From CAYXVF01 sp964468125 (lineage in GTDB: Bacteria > Myxococcota > XYA12-FULL-58-9 > CAYXVF01): a stretch of DNA of 32,516 bases. Shown one piece after another: positions 1-7,525 of the stretch. Positions within the stretch are counted from its first letter, which is position 1. Each line of letters opens with the position of its first letter. Location of the stretch: assembly GCA_964468125.1 (NCBI GenBank), contig CAYXVF010000071.1, positions 1 to 32,516 of the forward strand, given 5' to 3'. The notes under the pieces were generated by a model that had not been told where the DNA came from, made no database searches, and worked only from the letters and a program-made list of their open reading frames with translations. Both the position numbers and the translations under genes were made by a program.

Positions 1-273
1 GCGCTCGGCGAGCTCGACGCGGAGCTCACCTTGATGGCCGCCTCTACTGTGCTGACGGATTCGATCCGGGGGCGTCCCCCTAGAACCCTTCGCATGATCG
101 AGCGCGTCTGGGACAACGCGGCGATCCCGAGCCTCACCCCGGACTTCTTTCGGGGTACGGTCGATCAGTGGCGCACGAGCGGCGAGCTGATCGCGCGCAC
201 ACTGGTGGCCGCATACAAGCTGTGGACCCACAAGAATCGCAGCAGTTGGGGCCTGCTCGACGAGCGCAATTGA
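1..273 (+). CDS. 3' end of an unrecognised gene (5' truncated by window edge)
   Basis: An open frame enters from the left edge in frame 1 and stops at TGA 271-273, giving about 90 residues. I do not recognise the family. The segment is mostly helical-looking, with a motif near the end reading LWTHKNRSSWGLLDER. Just before the stop, the -1 frame continues open from about 264 to a TAG at 381-383. It adds a protein-like tail (ISGVTLEVRRAYRELLSRA...) with ordinary GC-rich codon use. A single missing base near 264-269 would join the two into one longer C-terminus, so the 271 stop may be a frameshift artefact or a real truncation. No start codon lies within the window, and the following speD gene is convergent. 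Confidence 0.5.
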   Translation, partial: ALGELDAELTLMAASTVLTDSIRGRPPRTLRMIERVWDNAAIPSLTPDFFRGTVDQWRTSGELIARTLVAAYKLWTHKNRSSWGLLDERN

Positions 274-387
274 TTTCGGGGGTCACGCTCGAGGTGAGGC
301 GCGCCTACCGCGAGCTGCTCTCGCGCGCCGAGACAGCGGTTGTCCTCGTCGGCACGGAGATCGCCGGGACTTTCCAACGCTAGGGAC

Positions 388-759
388 TCAGGAGGAGCGC
401 GTTTGCTCGGCGGGACTGGCTGCGACGGCGTAGCGCAGAAAGTCGCGCCGGACCTTTTCGTGAGGCATGAGCTCGCAGAGGCGCTCAAAGGCCCTCCGGG
501 AGGCGAGCTCGCCCGAGCAGCTCGCCATGTCGACGAAGAGCGTCCCGTTCTCGGGCCAGGAATGCAGCGCGATGTGCGACTCGGAGAGGACCACGGTCGC
601 CGTGAGTCCCTGCGGCTCGAAGCGATGGAGGATGCGGTGCAGCTCCGTGAAGCGCCCTGCCGCCACCGCTTCGTCGAGGAGCCGGTGCATCAGGGCTTCG
701 TCGTTCAGGTCTTCAAAGGCGCACCCTTCGAGTACGCCGGTGGCCACGTTTACGTCCAT
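388..759 (-). CDS. speD: S-adenosylmethionine decarboxylase proenzyme (bacterial class 1b)
   Basis: This 123-residue protein fits the short bacterial/archaeal SpeH-type AdoMet decarboxylase. The family decarboxylates S-adenosylmethionine to supply aminopropyl groups for spermidine. It self-cleaves before a serine that becomes the pyruvoyl cofactor. The diagnostic segment LSESHIALHSWPE is present: the cleavage serine is Ser61, followed by His66 and Cys81. This is the same +5 and +20 spacing as Ser63/His68/Cys83 of the Thermotoga enzyme. The FVDMASCSG stretch around Cys81 is also typical. It is the last gene of the long minus-strand block, 37 bp after tatC. No spermidine synthase is in the window, but an arginine deiminase lies at 12990. 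Its start lacks a strong ribosome site. Confidence 0.95.
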   Translation of the reverse strand: MDVNVATGVLEGCAFEDLNDEALMHRLLDEAVAAGRFTELHRILHRFEPQGLTATVVLSESHIALHSWPENGTLFVDMASCSGELASRRAFERLCELMPHEKVRRDFLRYAVAASPAEQTRSS

Positions 760-796
760 GACTCACATACACCGCACGGTCTTCGGCCGGCTCCTC

Positions 797-1549
797 TCAG
801 GAGACTTCGGCGGCCTGTGCGCGCTCTTTTCGGCGGTAGAGCAGTCGTCCGCCGATGATTCCGAGCTCCCAGAAGATGATGAGCGGCCCAGCCATCAGCG
901 CCTGGGTCAGAGGCGAGGGATCGGTCAACATCGCGCCGAGAACGACCGCGCAGACGACCCAGTATTTGCGCAGACGGGCGTAGGTCGCGGGGTTGACGAT
1001 CCCCGCCGCCGATAAGATCCACATGATGAGCGGCAGCTCGAAGACGATCCCGAAAGCGAGGAGAAGACGGGTAACCAGGGAGAAATAGAGCTCCACGGAA
1101 TAGGTCGCCTGGACCGTTTCCGGGACCATCGTCGTGAGGAAGTCGAAAGCATTCGGGATGACGATGTAGAAGCCGAAGGCGCCGCCACCGACAAAAAAGA
1201 ACGTTCCGAGGAGGATGAAGGGAATCACCCACTTCTTCTCGGACGCGTAGAGGCCAGGGGCGATGAACAGCCAGATCTGGAGCAGAATCCAGGGTGCGGA
1301 TACGAAGACCGCCGCCAGGAGCGCCAGCTTCAGGTAGGTGATGAACATTTCGAGCGGGCTCAGGACCACCATCTCGTGCCCGGCGATGTCGTCGAGGGGT
1401 TGCTTGAGCCAGAGAAAGAGCTGCTCCGCAAAGCCAAAGCACGCGAAGGTCGCCAGGAAGAGCACCGCCATGCTCGAGACGATCCGCTTGCGGAGCTCGC
1501 TCAGGTGGTCGAAGAGCGACATCTCTTCGAGCTCTTCTCTCCCGCTCAC
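797..1549 (-). CDS. tatC: Sec-independent protein translocase subunit TatC
   Basis: The 250-residue protein has the TatC length and a polytopic hydrophobic pattern consistent with six membrane spans. TatC is the inner-membrane receptor for twin-arginine signal peptides. The N-terminal cytoplasmic motif FDHLSELRKR holds the Glu equivalent to E. coli Glu15 (here Glu18). The first cytoplasmic loop IAPGLYASEKKW holds the Glu equivalent to Glu103. Both belong to the signal-peptide binding site. The frame opens at a GTG that overlaps the tatB stop by four bases (1546-1549), so translation is probably coupled. An ATG at 1522, preceded by a GAAGAG-type ribosome site, is an alternative start that keeps both motifs. 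Confidence 0.97.
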   Translation of the reverse strand: MSGREELEEMSLFDHLSELRKRIVSSMAVLFLATFACFGFAEQLFLWLKQPLDDIAGHEMVVLSPLEMFITYLKLALLAAVFVSAPWILLQIWLFIAPGLYASEKKWVIPFILLGTFFFVGGGAFGFYIVIPNAFDFLTTMVPETVQATYSVELYFSLVTRLLLAFGIVFELPLIMWILSAAGIVNPATYARLRKYWVVCAVVLGAMLTDPSPLTQALMAGPLIIFWELGIIGGRLLYRRKERAQAAEVS

Positions 1550-1935
1550 GACTCGTCCTTTTGCACCGGCTCGTGCTCGGGCCCGGGCTCGTGGGGTGGA
1601 GCGCCCGAGGCGTCGCCGAGCTCGTTTTCGTCGAACGGCTCGCCGACTGGAGAGGGGGGCGGAAGCGAGGCGGCCTCTTTTTCTGGGCCGTTCGTGGGCG
1701 AGGGCACGGAGCCCGGGGGCTCGGCGAGGCTCGCGGTGAGTTTTTCGCGGCGTTGGCGCACTTCTTCGGCGTCCGCCTCCTGCTCGAGGGTCACCTGAAA
1801 ATCCGAGGCCGCCCGGCGCAGCTCACGCAGGCCGCGCCCGAGTTGCTTCGCGACCGCAGGCAGACGCTGCGGGCCGAGCACGACCAGCGCAACCGCCAGG
1901 ATGAGGGCGATCTCCCAAATGCCGAGACCAAACAT
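1546..1935 (-). CDS. tatB: Twin-arginine translocase TatA/TatB-family subunit (TatB-like)
   Basis: This 129-residue protein has one N-terminal membrane helix (about residues 6-20), a hinge reading LGPQRLP, a basic amphipathic helix (AKQLGRGLRELRRA), and an acidic, proline-rich C-terminal tail. The polar Glu8 in the membrane helix, the LGP hinge and the long tail point to TatB rather than TatA. TatB binds TatC and passes Tat substrates to TatA oligomers. The gene overlaps tatC by four bases and starts 8 bp after the chemoreceptor stop, so it sits inside the minus-strand block. No separate tatA is in the window. It may lie elsewhere, or this protein may serve both roles. Confidence 0.9.
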   Translation of the reverse strand: MFGLGIWEIALILAVALVVLGPQRLPAVAKQLGRGLRELRRAASDFQVTLEQEADAEEVRQRREKLTASLAEPPGSVPSPTNGPEKEAASLPPPSPVGEPFDENELGDASGAPPHEPGPEHEPVQKDES

Positions 1936-1943
1936 GGCTCTCC

Positions 1944-3638
1944 TCAGCTTGATGCGAGCTGCTTCTCGATCAAGGTCTGGAGCTCTTGAAGCGCGGCAAT
2001 GCTCTTTTGTCCAGCACTCTCCGCGAGCTCGGAGGCGCTTTCGACGCGGGCTTGGCTGTCTTGGTGCTGCCGCTGCGCCTCGTGAATGTTCTCGACCATT
2101 TCCCGAATGTTTTCGATGGATTCGGTCATTTGCCGGCCGCCCCGGTTCTGCTCCTCGGTGCTGCGCTCCACCTGGGCGGTGATCACCTTCATGCGCTCCG
2201 CGCTCTTCATGATCTGCTCAGCGCCCTTGGCCTGCTCCGCGGTCGCGAGGGCGATTTGCTGAACGGTTTCCGCGATTCGACTGATGGCGTTTGTGACCTG
2301 TTTTGACCCCTTGGCCTGCTCGACCGTCGCCTGGGCGATCGCCTTGATCATCAGCGTAGAGCGCTTCGCGCTTTCGACGATCTTCCGCAGTGCGTCTTCT
2401 GCGTTGTGGCCCAAGCGCACGCCTTCGTCGACGTCCGAGACGCCCTGCGACATCACCGTGATCGCGTTGCGCGACTCGTCCTGCACCGTCTTGATCAGGT
2501 CCGCGATCTCTTTGGTGGAAGAGCCCGTGCGCTCGGCCAGAGCTTTGATCTCGTCGGCCACGACCGCAAAGCCACGCCCGTGCTCTCCTGCCTGGGCTGC
2601 GATGATCGCCGCATTGAGCGCGAGAAGGTTGGTCTGCTCGGCGACGTCGTCGATGACCGTGAGGATATTCCCGATCTCATCGATCTTGGCGCCGAGGGAC
2701 CCGATCACTTCCGCGGCCACTCGGCTCGATTCCTTGATCTTGTCGATGCCGTGAATCGTCTTGTTGATCGCGCTGACGCCGGTTTCCGCGTCCGTCGTGA
2801 CCGTCTCAGACAGCTTCGAGGTCTCGTTGGCGTTGGTCTCCACCTGGCTGATCGACACGTCCATCTCGTTCATCGACGCGGCGGTTTCTTCCGCGGCGGT
2901 GGAGAGCTCTTCGATGTTCTTGGCCACCTCTTTGACCGAGAACGTCATCTCCTCGATCGCGGTGGTGGTCTCCTGCACGCTCACGCTCAGGTTGTGAATG
3001 TTATCGGTGACCTCGTTGTTGATCGCGACCATCTGCAGAATGCTCGACGAGGTCGCCTCGGCGCTCCGTGAGAGCCCCTCCACATTGTCGCCAATCGCGT
3101 CCTGGGCGCTCAGGCCGTCCTTCAACGCACGGTCGAGCTGGGAAACGCTCTCGAGGTGGTGGCGCATGGCCTGTCCGACACCGTCGACCTGCCCGCGCAG
3201 GTCCCCCATCGCCGCGAGCACCCCCGCTTCCTGTGGCGCGGGCGTTTGCGCCGAGGCCTGGGCGAGTGTTCCGAGCGCGAGGAGTGCGCCGGGGGTCATT
3301 CCGGGAACGCGACGGGCTTCGGTGGCAGCGGCCGCAAAATCCTCCTGTTCGAGGGCGCGTGCGAGCCCGTCGTAAGACGCGCTCTCTGCCGGGGACGGTG
3401 CGCTTTGAAGTCTGAACCAAAATACTCCCGCGCTCATCACCAGCCCGAGCACTCCGAGAAGGCCAAAGATGTTCGCGGCCTTCGTCGCGGCGAGTGCTGC
3501 GTCGTCGAGGCCCGTGCCCTGACCGCGCGCGAGGAGGAATCCCAGCGCCAAGAGCGCTGCGGCGGGAGCAAGGCCTAGGAAAACGGTCTGAGCGTGGGAT
3601 GACGAAGACGGGGTGCCGGCCACAACGGAATTCCTCAC
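1944..3638 (-). CDS. Methyl-accepting chemotaxis protein without a sizeable periplasmic sensor
   Basis: This 564-residue chemoreceptor has two membrane helices (about residues 18-37 and 56-76) joined by only about 18 residues, so there is no room for a periplasmic ligand domain. A variable linker (about 80-190) leads to a long coiled-coil signalling domain. The kinase-control hairpin tip is at about 334-370 and contains NLLALNAA and GRGFAVVADE. In the tip, the positions matching Tsr Glu385 and Arg388 are Ile346 and Gln349. No HAMP domain is obvious and the C-terminus lacks a CheR-tethering pentapeptide. The start is GTG. A weak promoter-like TATAGA lies at 3654-3659. There are no cheA or cheW genes nearby, so it must work with components encoded elsewhere. 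It could also be a non-flagellar (motility or developmental) receptor. Confidence 0.93.
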   Translation of the reverse strand: MRNSVVAGTPSSSSHAQTVFLGLAPAAALLALGFLLARGQGTGLDDAALAATKAANIFGLLGVLGLVMSAGVFWFRLQSAPSPAESASYDGLARALEQEDFAAAATEARRVPGMTPGALLALGTLAQASAQTPAPQEAGVLAAMGDLRGQVDGVGQAMRHHLESVSQLDRALKDGLSAQDAIGDNVEGLSRSAEATSSSILQMVAINNEVTDNIHNLSVSVQETTTAIEEMTFSVKEVAKNIEELSTAAEETAASMNEMDVSISQVETNANETSKLSETVTTDAETGVSAINKTIHGIDKIKESSRVAAEVIGSLGAKIDEIGNILTVIDDVAEQTNLLALNAAIIAAQAGEHGRGFAVVADEIKALAERTGSSTKEIADLIKTVQDESRNAITVMSQGVSDVDEGVRLGHNAEDALRKIVESAKRSTLMIKAIAQATVEQAKGSKQVTNAISRIAETVQQIALATAEQAKGAEQIMKSAERMKVITAQVERSTEEQNRGGRQMTESIENIREMVENIHEAQRQHQDSQARVESASELAESAGQKSIAALQELQTLIEKQLASS

Positions 3639-3718
3639 AGGACGTACCTGCGATCTATAACAGGGACCGAAGGCCGGGCAAAGAAAGGCGAGGGTCTGCA
3701 GCGGCCGGCCGACGCGGC

Positions 3719-4810
3719 TCAGCGGTCGTCGCCGAAGATGTCCTTCACCGAGCCCTTCTCGTCGCGCAGGGTGTCGCGCTTGCCGCCGCGGGCGTCCTCG
3801 AGGATCTGGTCCATCCCCTTGATCGACATGTCCTTGCCCTCGGCCTCGAAGGCGTCGAATTGGCGCTTGAGCTTGACCAAGGTTTTCGCCTCGCGCTTCA
3901 GGTCCTCCGCCCCGATCATGGCGAAGCGCGGGTCGTCGGCGAGCTCCGCCAAGTAGCCAACGTAGCCGAACTGGCTGCGCGCGACGTCGCTGATGTCCGC
4001 GATTTCATCGAGGACATCCGCGAGCTCGAGATTGACCTCGGAGATCTTTTCCGCGGCTTTGGGATCGCCGAGTCGTGCATTGCGCTCCCACTTGGTGCGC
4101 TTGGCTTCGAGCGCTTTGCGCTTCTCCTCGAGCTCCTTCAGGCGAGCCTGGCGAGATTCGATTCGGCTCTTCATCTGCTTGAGGACCTCCGCTCCCTCCT
4201 GCTTCACGCGGGTGGTCTTCTCCTCTTGCCAGGTGTCCCATTGCGGCTTCTGAGACGCTTTGTTGGTCGTGGCGAGGCCGTCGACTCCACCGTCGACACG
4301 CTGGCCCCGCTTCACGTCGCGGCTCACGTCGCCGTCGGCTACCTCGACCCGACCCTCGTCGACACGAACGCGCACCGAGCCGTCCGGTGCGACCGCGGTC
4401 TCGAATTGCGTGCCACGGACACCCGCGACGGCCGTCGGTGTACTCACCTCGTAGTTTTCCTCCGCACCCACCGCTTTCGAGATCGAGCTCCATACGCGGC
4501 CGAAGAACAGGACCACCGAGCTCTTCTTCTTGCGCCGGCGCTTCGTGGGGGAGAGCTGGAGTGAGCTGTTCGGTCGGATCCGCATGATCGAGCCGTTGCT
4601 CAGCTTGATTTCGACCGACCCGTCCTTGCCGGTGTCAAAGCGCGTTCCACGGTACACCGGTTGGCCACTCGCCACTCCCGCGTCCACCTTTTCGATGTCA
4701 CTGCGCTTCACCGTGCCCTTGGAGCTCTGAATGCGTCCGAGGGTTTCCGGCGCGGCGGCCGCGGTGCTCGCGCATAGGAGGATCGCGAGCGCTGTGATCA
4801 GAGTCTTCAT
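3719..4810 (-). CDS. Secreted FecR-domain protein with C-terminal coiled coil
   Basis: I start this gene at the ATG at 4810. It gives a clean Sec signal peptide (MKTLITALAILLCASTAAAA) and has a purine-rich GGGGGAAG ribosome site upstream. The mature protein (363 residues in all) begins with a FecR-like domain at about 25-185. That domain shows the usual RGTRFDTG, SNGSIMRI and TPTAVAGVRGTQFE blocks; the last is the hallmark of FecR-type periplasmic domains. From about 195 to 290 it is charged and heptad-like, suggesting a coiled coil. FecR domains are known as periplasmic sensors or scaffolds, but no sigma factor is present here. It follows the FHA gene by 109 bp, and a small hairpin (4824-4837) sits in its leader. 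The role is inferred as envelope signalling or a structural scaffold. Confidence 0.85.
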   Translation of the reverse strand: MKTLITALAILLCASTAAAAPETLGRIQSSKGTVKRSDIEKVDAGVASGQPVYRGTRFDTGKDGSVEIKLSNGSIMRIRPNSSLQLSPTKRRRKKKSSVVLFFGRVWSSISKAVGAEENYEVSTPTAVAGVRGTQFETAVAPDGSVRVRVDEGRVEVADGDVSRDVKRGQRVDGGVDGLATTNKASQKPQWDTWQEEKTTRVKQEGAEVLKQMKSRIESRQARLKELEEKRKALEAKRTKWERNARLGDPKAAEKISEVNLELADVLDEIADISDVARSQFGYVGYLAELADDPRFAMIGAEDLKREAKTLVKLKRQFDAFEAEGKDMSIKGMDQILEDARGGKRDTLRDEKGSVKDIFGDDR

Positions 4811-4821
4811 TGCGATACTTC

Positions 4822-4838
4822 CCCCCACAAAAGTGGGT
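4822..4838 (-). promoter_or_regulatory. Leader hairpin next to the FecR gene ribosome site
   Basis: A perfect 5-bp stem, CCCAC (4824-4828) and GTGGG (4833-4837) with an AAAA loop, lies just upstream of the FecR ATG at 4810. On the transcript (minus strand) the G-rich side of the stem runs directly into the likely ribosome site GGGGGAAG, so folding could hide part of it. The loop is UUUU in RNA. There is no trailing U tract, so it does not look like an intrinsic terminator. It may be fortuitous. Confidence 0.3.
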
Positions 4839-4919
4839 CTACAACTACACGCTCCTCCGTTCGACCGCCAGAGGCACGTACAGCTCGCACCTGTCTGACG
4901 GCACCCGCCGCCCGGCGAT

Positions 4920-5477
4920 TCAACCGCCAGTGGCACTTTTCGGCCGGACATAGCGCTCGATCAGCTCGAAGAGGTCCTCCGCGCTCAGGTAGCGAAGCAC
5001 GATCGCCCCGAAGGTGATCTGTTCCCCTGAGCTCACCTTCTCCGGCGCTCCCGCGGTCAACTTGGTCTTGCCTACAAAGGTGCCGTTTCGAGAGCCCGCA
5101 TCCACCAGCGTGAGGTCTCCATCGTCGTCATAAACAAAATGCGCGTGGAGCTTCGAGACCGAGTTGTCAGGCAGCACGATGTCGCTGTTTCGCGCGCGCC
5201 CAACGCTCATCCGGTCGGGCCACGGGTTGCCCGGAAGCTTCTTTACCGGAAACACCTCATACTGCGCGATTTCCGGTGCCAGTGAGAGCCCTTGCTCCTC
5301 GAGCTTCTCCATGACGTTGAAGCCGAGACTCGAGACCGTTTCCGTCTTGAAGGACCACTGCCTCCGTTCGGCTCCGTCGCTCGCTTTCGCGCAGAGAAAC
5401 GGGAACGGGAACTCATTGGCGAAAAGCTCTCGAGTGAGCCCCCGGCTCTTCAGAACGTAGTCATAGAGCTGCGCCAT
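4920..5477 (-). CDS. FHA-domain (phosphothreonine-binding) protein
   Basis: This 185-residue soluble protein has an FHA domain at about 85-165. The phosphopeptide-binding features are visible: SVGRARNSDIVL with Gly93-Arg94, the SKLHAHF segment (Ser108, His111), and SRNGTFV with Asn131-Gly132-Thr133. FHA domains bind phosphothreonine made by Hanks-type kinases. Residues 1-80 are not recognised. The ATG overlaps the stop of the upstream kinase gene by one base (TAATG at 5475-5479), implying translational coupling and roughly balanced synthesis. The natural inference is that this cytoplasmic protein reads phosphorylation by that kinase. There is no signal peptide or membrane segment. Confidence 0.93.
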   Translation of the reverse strand: MAQLYDYVLKSRGLTRELFANEFPFPFLCAKASDGAERRQWSFKTETVSSLGFNVMEKLEEQGLSLAPEIAQYEVFPVKKLPGNPWPDRMSVGRARNSDIVLPDNSVSKLHAHFVYDDDGDLTLVDAGSRNGTFVGKTKLTAGAPEKVSSGEQITFGAIVLRYLSAEDLFELIERYVRPKSATGG

Positions 5478-7495
5478 TACCGCTCATTACTATACAACTT
5501 GATGGTCAGGGGAAACTTCACTTTCAATCCGTCTTTGGGCTGCCTGTGGTAGCGGATCTTTGTGAATTGTTTGGCTAAACAGGCGCTCACGTCGGGTGGG
5601 GGCGTGGGTTCGAAAGTCGCACCCGTCACTCTCCCGCTGCCAGCGACGACCATCGTCGTGGTGATCGCCGCGGGGACTGAGCCATTTGAGCTTTCCTGAT
5701 ACTTCTGCAGGCAGCGTGCGATCCCACGCTGCCGGTCTTGTACCCCGCGCCGAATGTCTTGGGGAGTGAGTGGCCGTACTGACGCTCGCTTCGCCGTCGT
5801 CACCTTGGGCTTCGGTTTCGGCTCTGGCGTCTCTGCATCGAGAACGTCGGCTGGGTTGGGAAGTGAAACGGTGGTGTCAAAGCGCGGAGCGCCGTGCTCT
5901 CGCATCTGAATCGCGCGAATCGCTTCCTCGATGCAAGGTCCCGCGTCACCGAGATTCAACGGCTCTAGCGCGATCTTCGCGATCCCGCCGGTGGAAGCGA
6001 CGGTGATCGAAGCGCTGACGCTCTCGAGCCCACGGAGGCTCCCGGGGTTTTGCGAATAACACTCCAGGATGGAGTTTCTCGCCGCGGTCACCGCGAGCTG
6101 GACCTCTTCCTGAGAGAGGGGCTCAGCCTCGGGAGCTGCGGGCGCCTGATTGAGCCACCAGGCCACGCCTCCGCCAGCGAGGGGCAAGAGCAGGAGGAGT
6201 GCGGCTATCGCGCCCCAGGGCCACGCACGTGGCGGCGCTGATGGCCCGATCGGCTGCGAATCCCTTTGCGAGCGCCTCGCGTCGAGGATCTCCGTGATCA
6301 GGGGCAGGTCTTCAGTGAGTGTTTCCGGCGTGTCGATTTGAATGGTCGCGCCGTCGTCGAGACCTGCGGAGTCCGCGGTGATCACCCCCTCGAAGAACTC
6401 CGGATGCTCCTGGAAGTATCGCCGGGTGGCGGTAGCGAGGTCGTCGATGGTCCTCGGGAAGATCGCGCGGTTCAGCGCGTCGTAGTACTCCTCGCTGCTC
6501 TGAAAGCGATTCTCCGGCGTCTGAGCGAGAGCACGTGCGACCACGCTCTCGAGCTCATCGGAGACGTCATCTCGGACGGTCGAGAGCCGCGGAACCCTGC
6601 ACTCGTTGATCAAGCGAAAGGTGTCGATCTCATCGGCACCCTTGAACAGGCGCCGCGTCGCGAGCATCTCCCACAGGAGGATGCCCGCGCAAAAAATATC
6701 GACACTCTGTGTCGCCTCGCCGCCCGCGATCTGCTCGGGTGCGATGTAGCCGAGCTTGCCCTTGATCATTCCGGGGCTCGTCGTGCTGATCTCGTTGCGA
6801 GCCTTGGCGATTCCGAAGTCTGTGATCTTCACCCAAGCCTGTGGCGTCACCAGGATGTTCTGCGGCGTGATGTCGCGATGGAGGAGGTTCATAGGCTCCC
6901 CGTCCGGGCCGTGAAGCTGATGGGCGTAGGAGAGCCCTCGCAAGACCTGCGAAGTGACGTAGACCGCGACCTCCACCGGTAGGAATACGCGATTCTTGTG
7001 ACAGAACTCCAGCATCTGGCCGACGTTGGTCCCCGGCACGTACTCCATCGCGATGTAGTACTCGTTGCCTTCGCGGCCGAGGTCGAAGACCTGGACGATG
7101 TTGGGATGGTTCAGAAGGACGGTGAGTTTTGCCTCCTTCACCATCATGTCGATGAAGCTTCGATCCGCCGAGAGGTGGGGCAGCATCTTTTTGATCGCCA
7201 CCTCACGCTCGAATCCCTCGACGCCCGCGATTTTGGCGTAGAAGATCTCCCCCATACCGCCGACTGCGATCCGTCGCTTCAGAATGTATTTCCCGAGTCG
7301 ACGGCGATCGTCACCCGAGGCGAGGTTCAGCCGCGCGCCGCAGACGCAGCGCGCCGCCGGAAACTCGTCCGCGGTGGCTCTGTCGACGTCGAAAGAACGT
7401 CCGCAGTTGGCGCAGCGTAGGTCCAAGGGTCCAAACAGCCCCGGTTGAGCGATCCTCGAATGGCGACGGACCCGCCGCCTCGGAGAAGCTGCCAC
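5477..7495 (-). CDS. Transmembrane Ser/Thr protein kinase with Zn-ribbon and two AgmX/PglI-type periplasmic tails
   Basis: This 672-residue protein starts at GTG. Residues 28-52 carry a CxxC...CxC zinc-ribbon-like cluster (Cys28, 31, 50, 52). A Hanks-type kinase domain spans about 70-345. It has a glycine loop (AVGGMGE), Lys102 in VAIKKM, Glu121, the catalytic loop HRDITPQN (Asp208), DFG (226-228) and APE (252-254). The usual Lys of HRDLKP is Thr210; from memory, Ser/Thr at this position is common in myxobacterial kinases. A membrane helix at about 426-447 is followed outside by two related domains (about 461-546 and 577-667), each with a conserved Cys pair. They resemble the TonB-like C-terminal domain of AgmX/PglI gliding and secretion proteins, separated by a Pro/Lys-rich linker. 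It is coupled to the FHA gene downstream and sits 30 bp after the FecR/FN3 gene. Confidence 0.93.
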   Translation of the reverse strand: MAASPRRRVRRHSRIAQPGLFGPLDLRCANCGRSFDVDRATADEFPAARCVCGARLNLASGDDRRRLGKYILKRRIAVGGMGEIFYAKIAGVEGFEREVAIKKMLPHLSADRSFIDMMVKEAKLTVLLNHPNIVQVFDLGREGNEYYIAMEYVPGTNVGQMLEFCHKNRVFLPVEVAVYVTSQVLRGLSYAHQLHGPDGEPMNLLHRDITPQNILVTPQAWVKITDFGIAKARNEISTTSPGMIKGKLGYIAPEQIAGGEATQSVDIFCAGILLWEMLATRRLFKGADEIDTFRLINECRVPRLSTVRDDVSDELESVVARALAQTPENRFQSSEEYYDALNRAIFPRTIDDLATATRRYFQEHPEFFEGVITADSAGLDDGATIQIDTPETLTEDLPLITEILDARRSQRDSQPIGPSAPPRAWPWGAIAALLLLLPLAGGGVAWWLNQAPAAPEAEPLSQEEVQLAVTAARNSILECYSQNPGSLRGLESVSASITVASTGGIAKIALEPLNLGDAGPCIEEAIRAIQMREHGAPRFDTTVSLPNPADVLDAETPEPKPKPKVTTAKRASVRPLTPQDIRRGVQDRQRGIARCLQKYQESSNGSVPAAITTTMVVAGSGRVTGATFEPTPPPDVSACLAKQFTKIRYHRQPKDGLKVKFPLTIKLYSNER

Positions 7496-7525
7496 AGGGC
7501 GTGGGACGAGTCTAATGCGCGGTGA

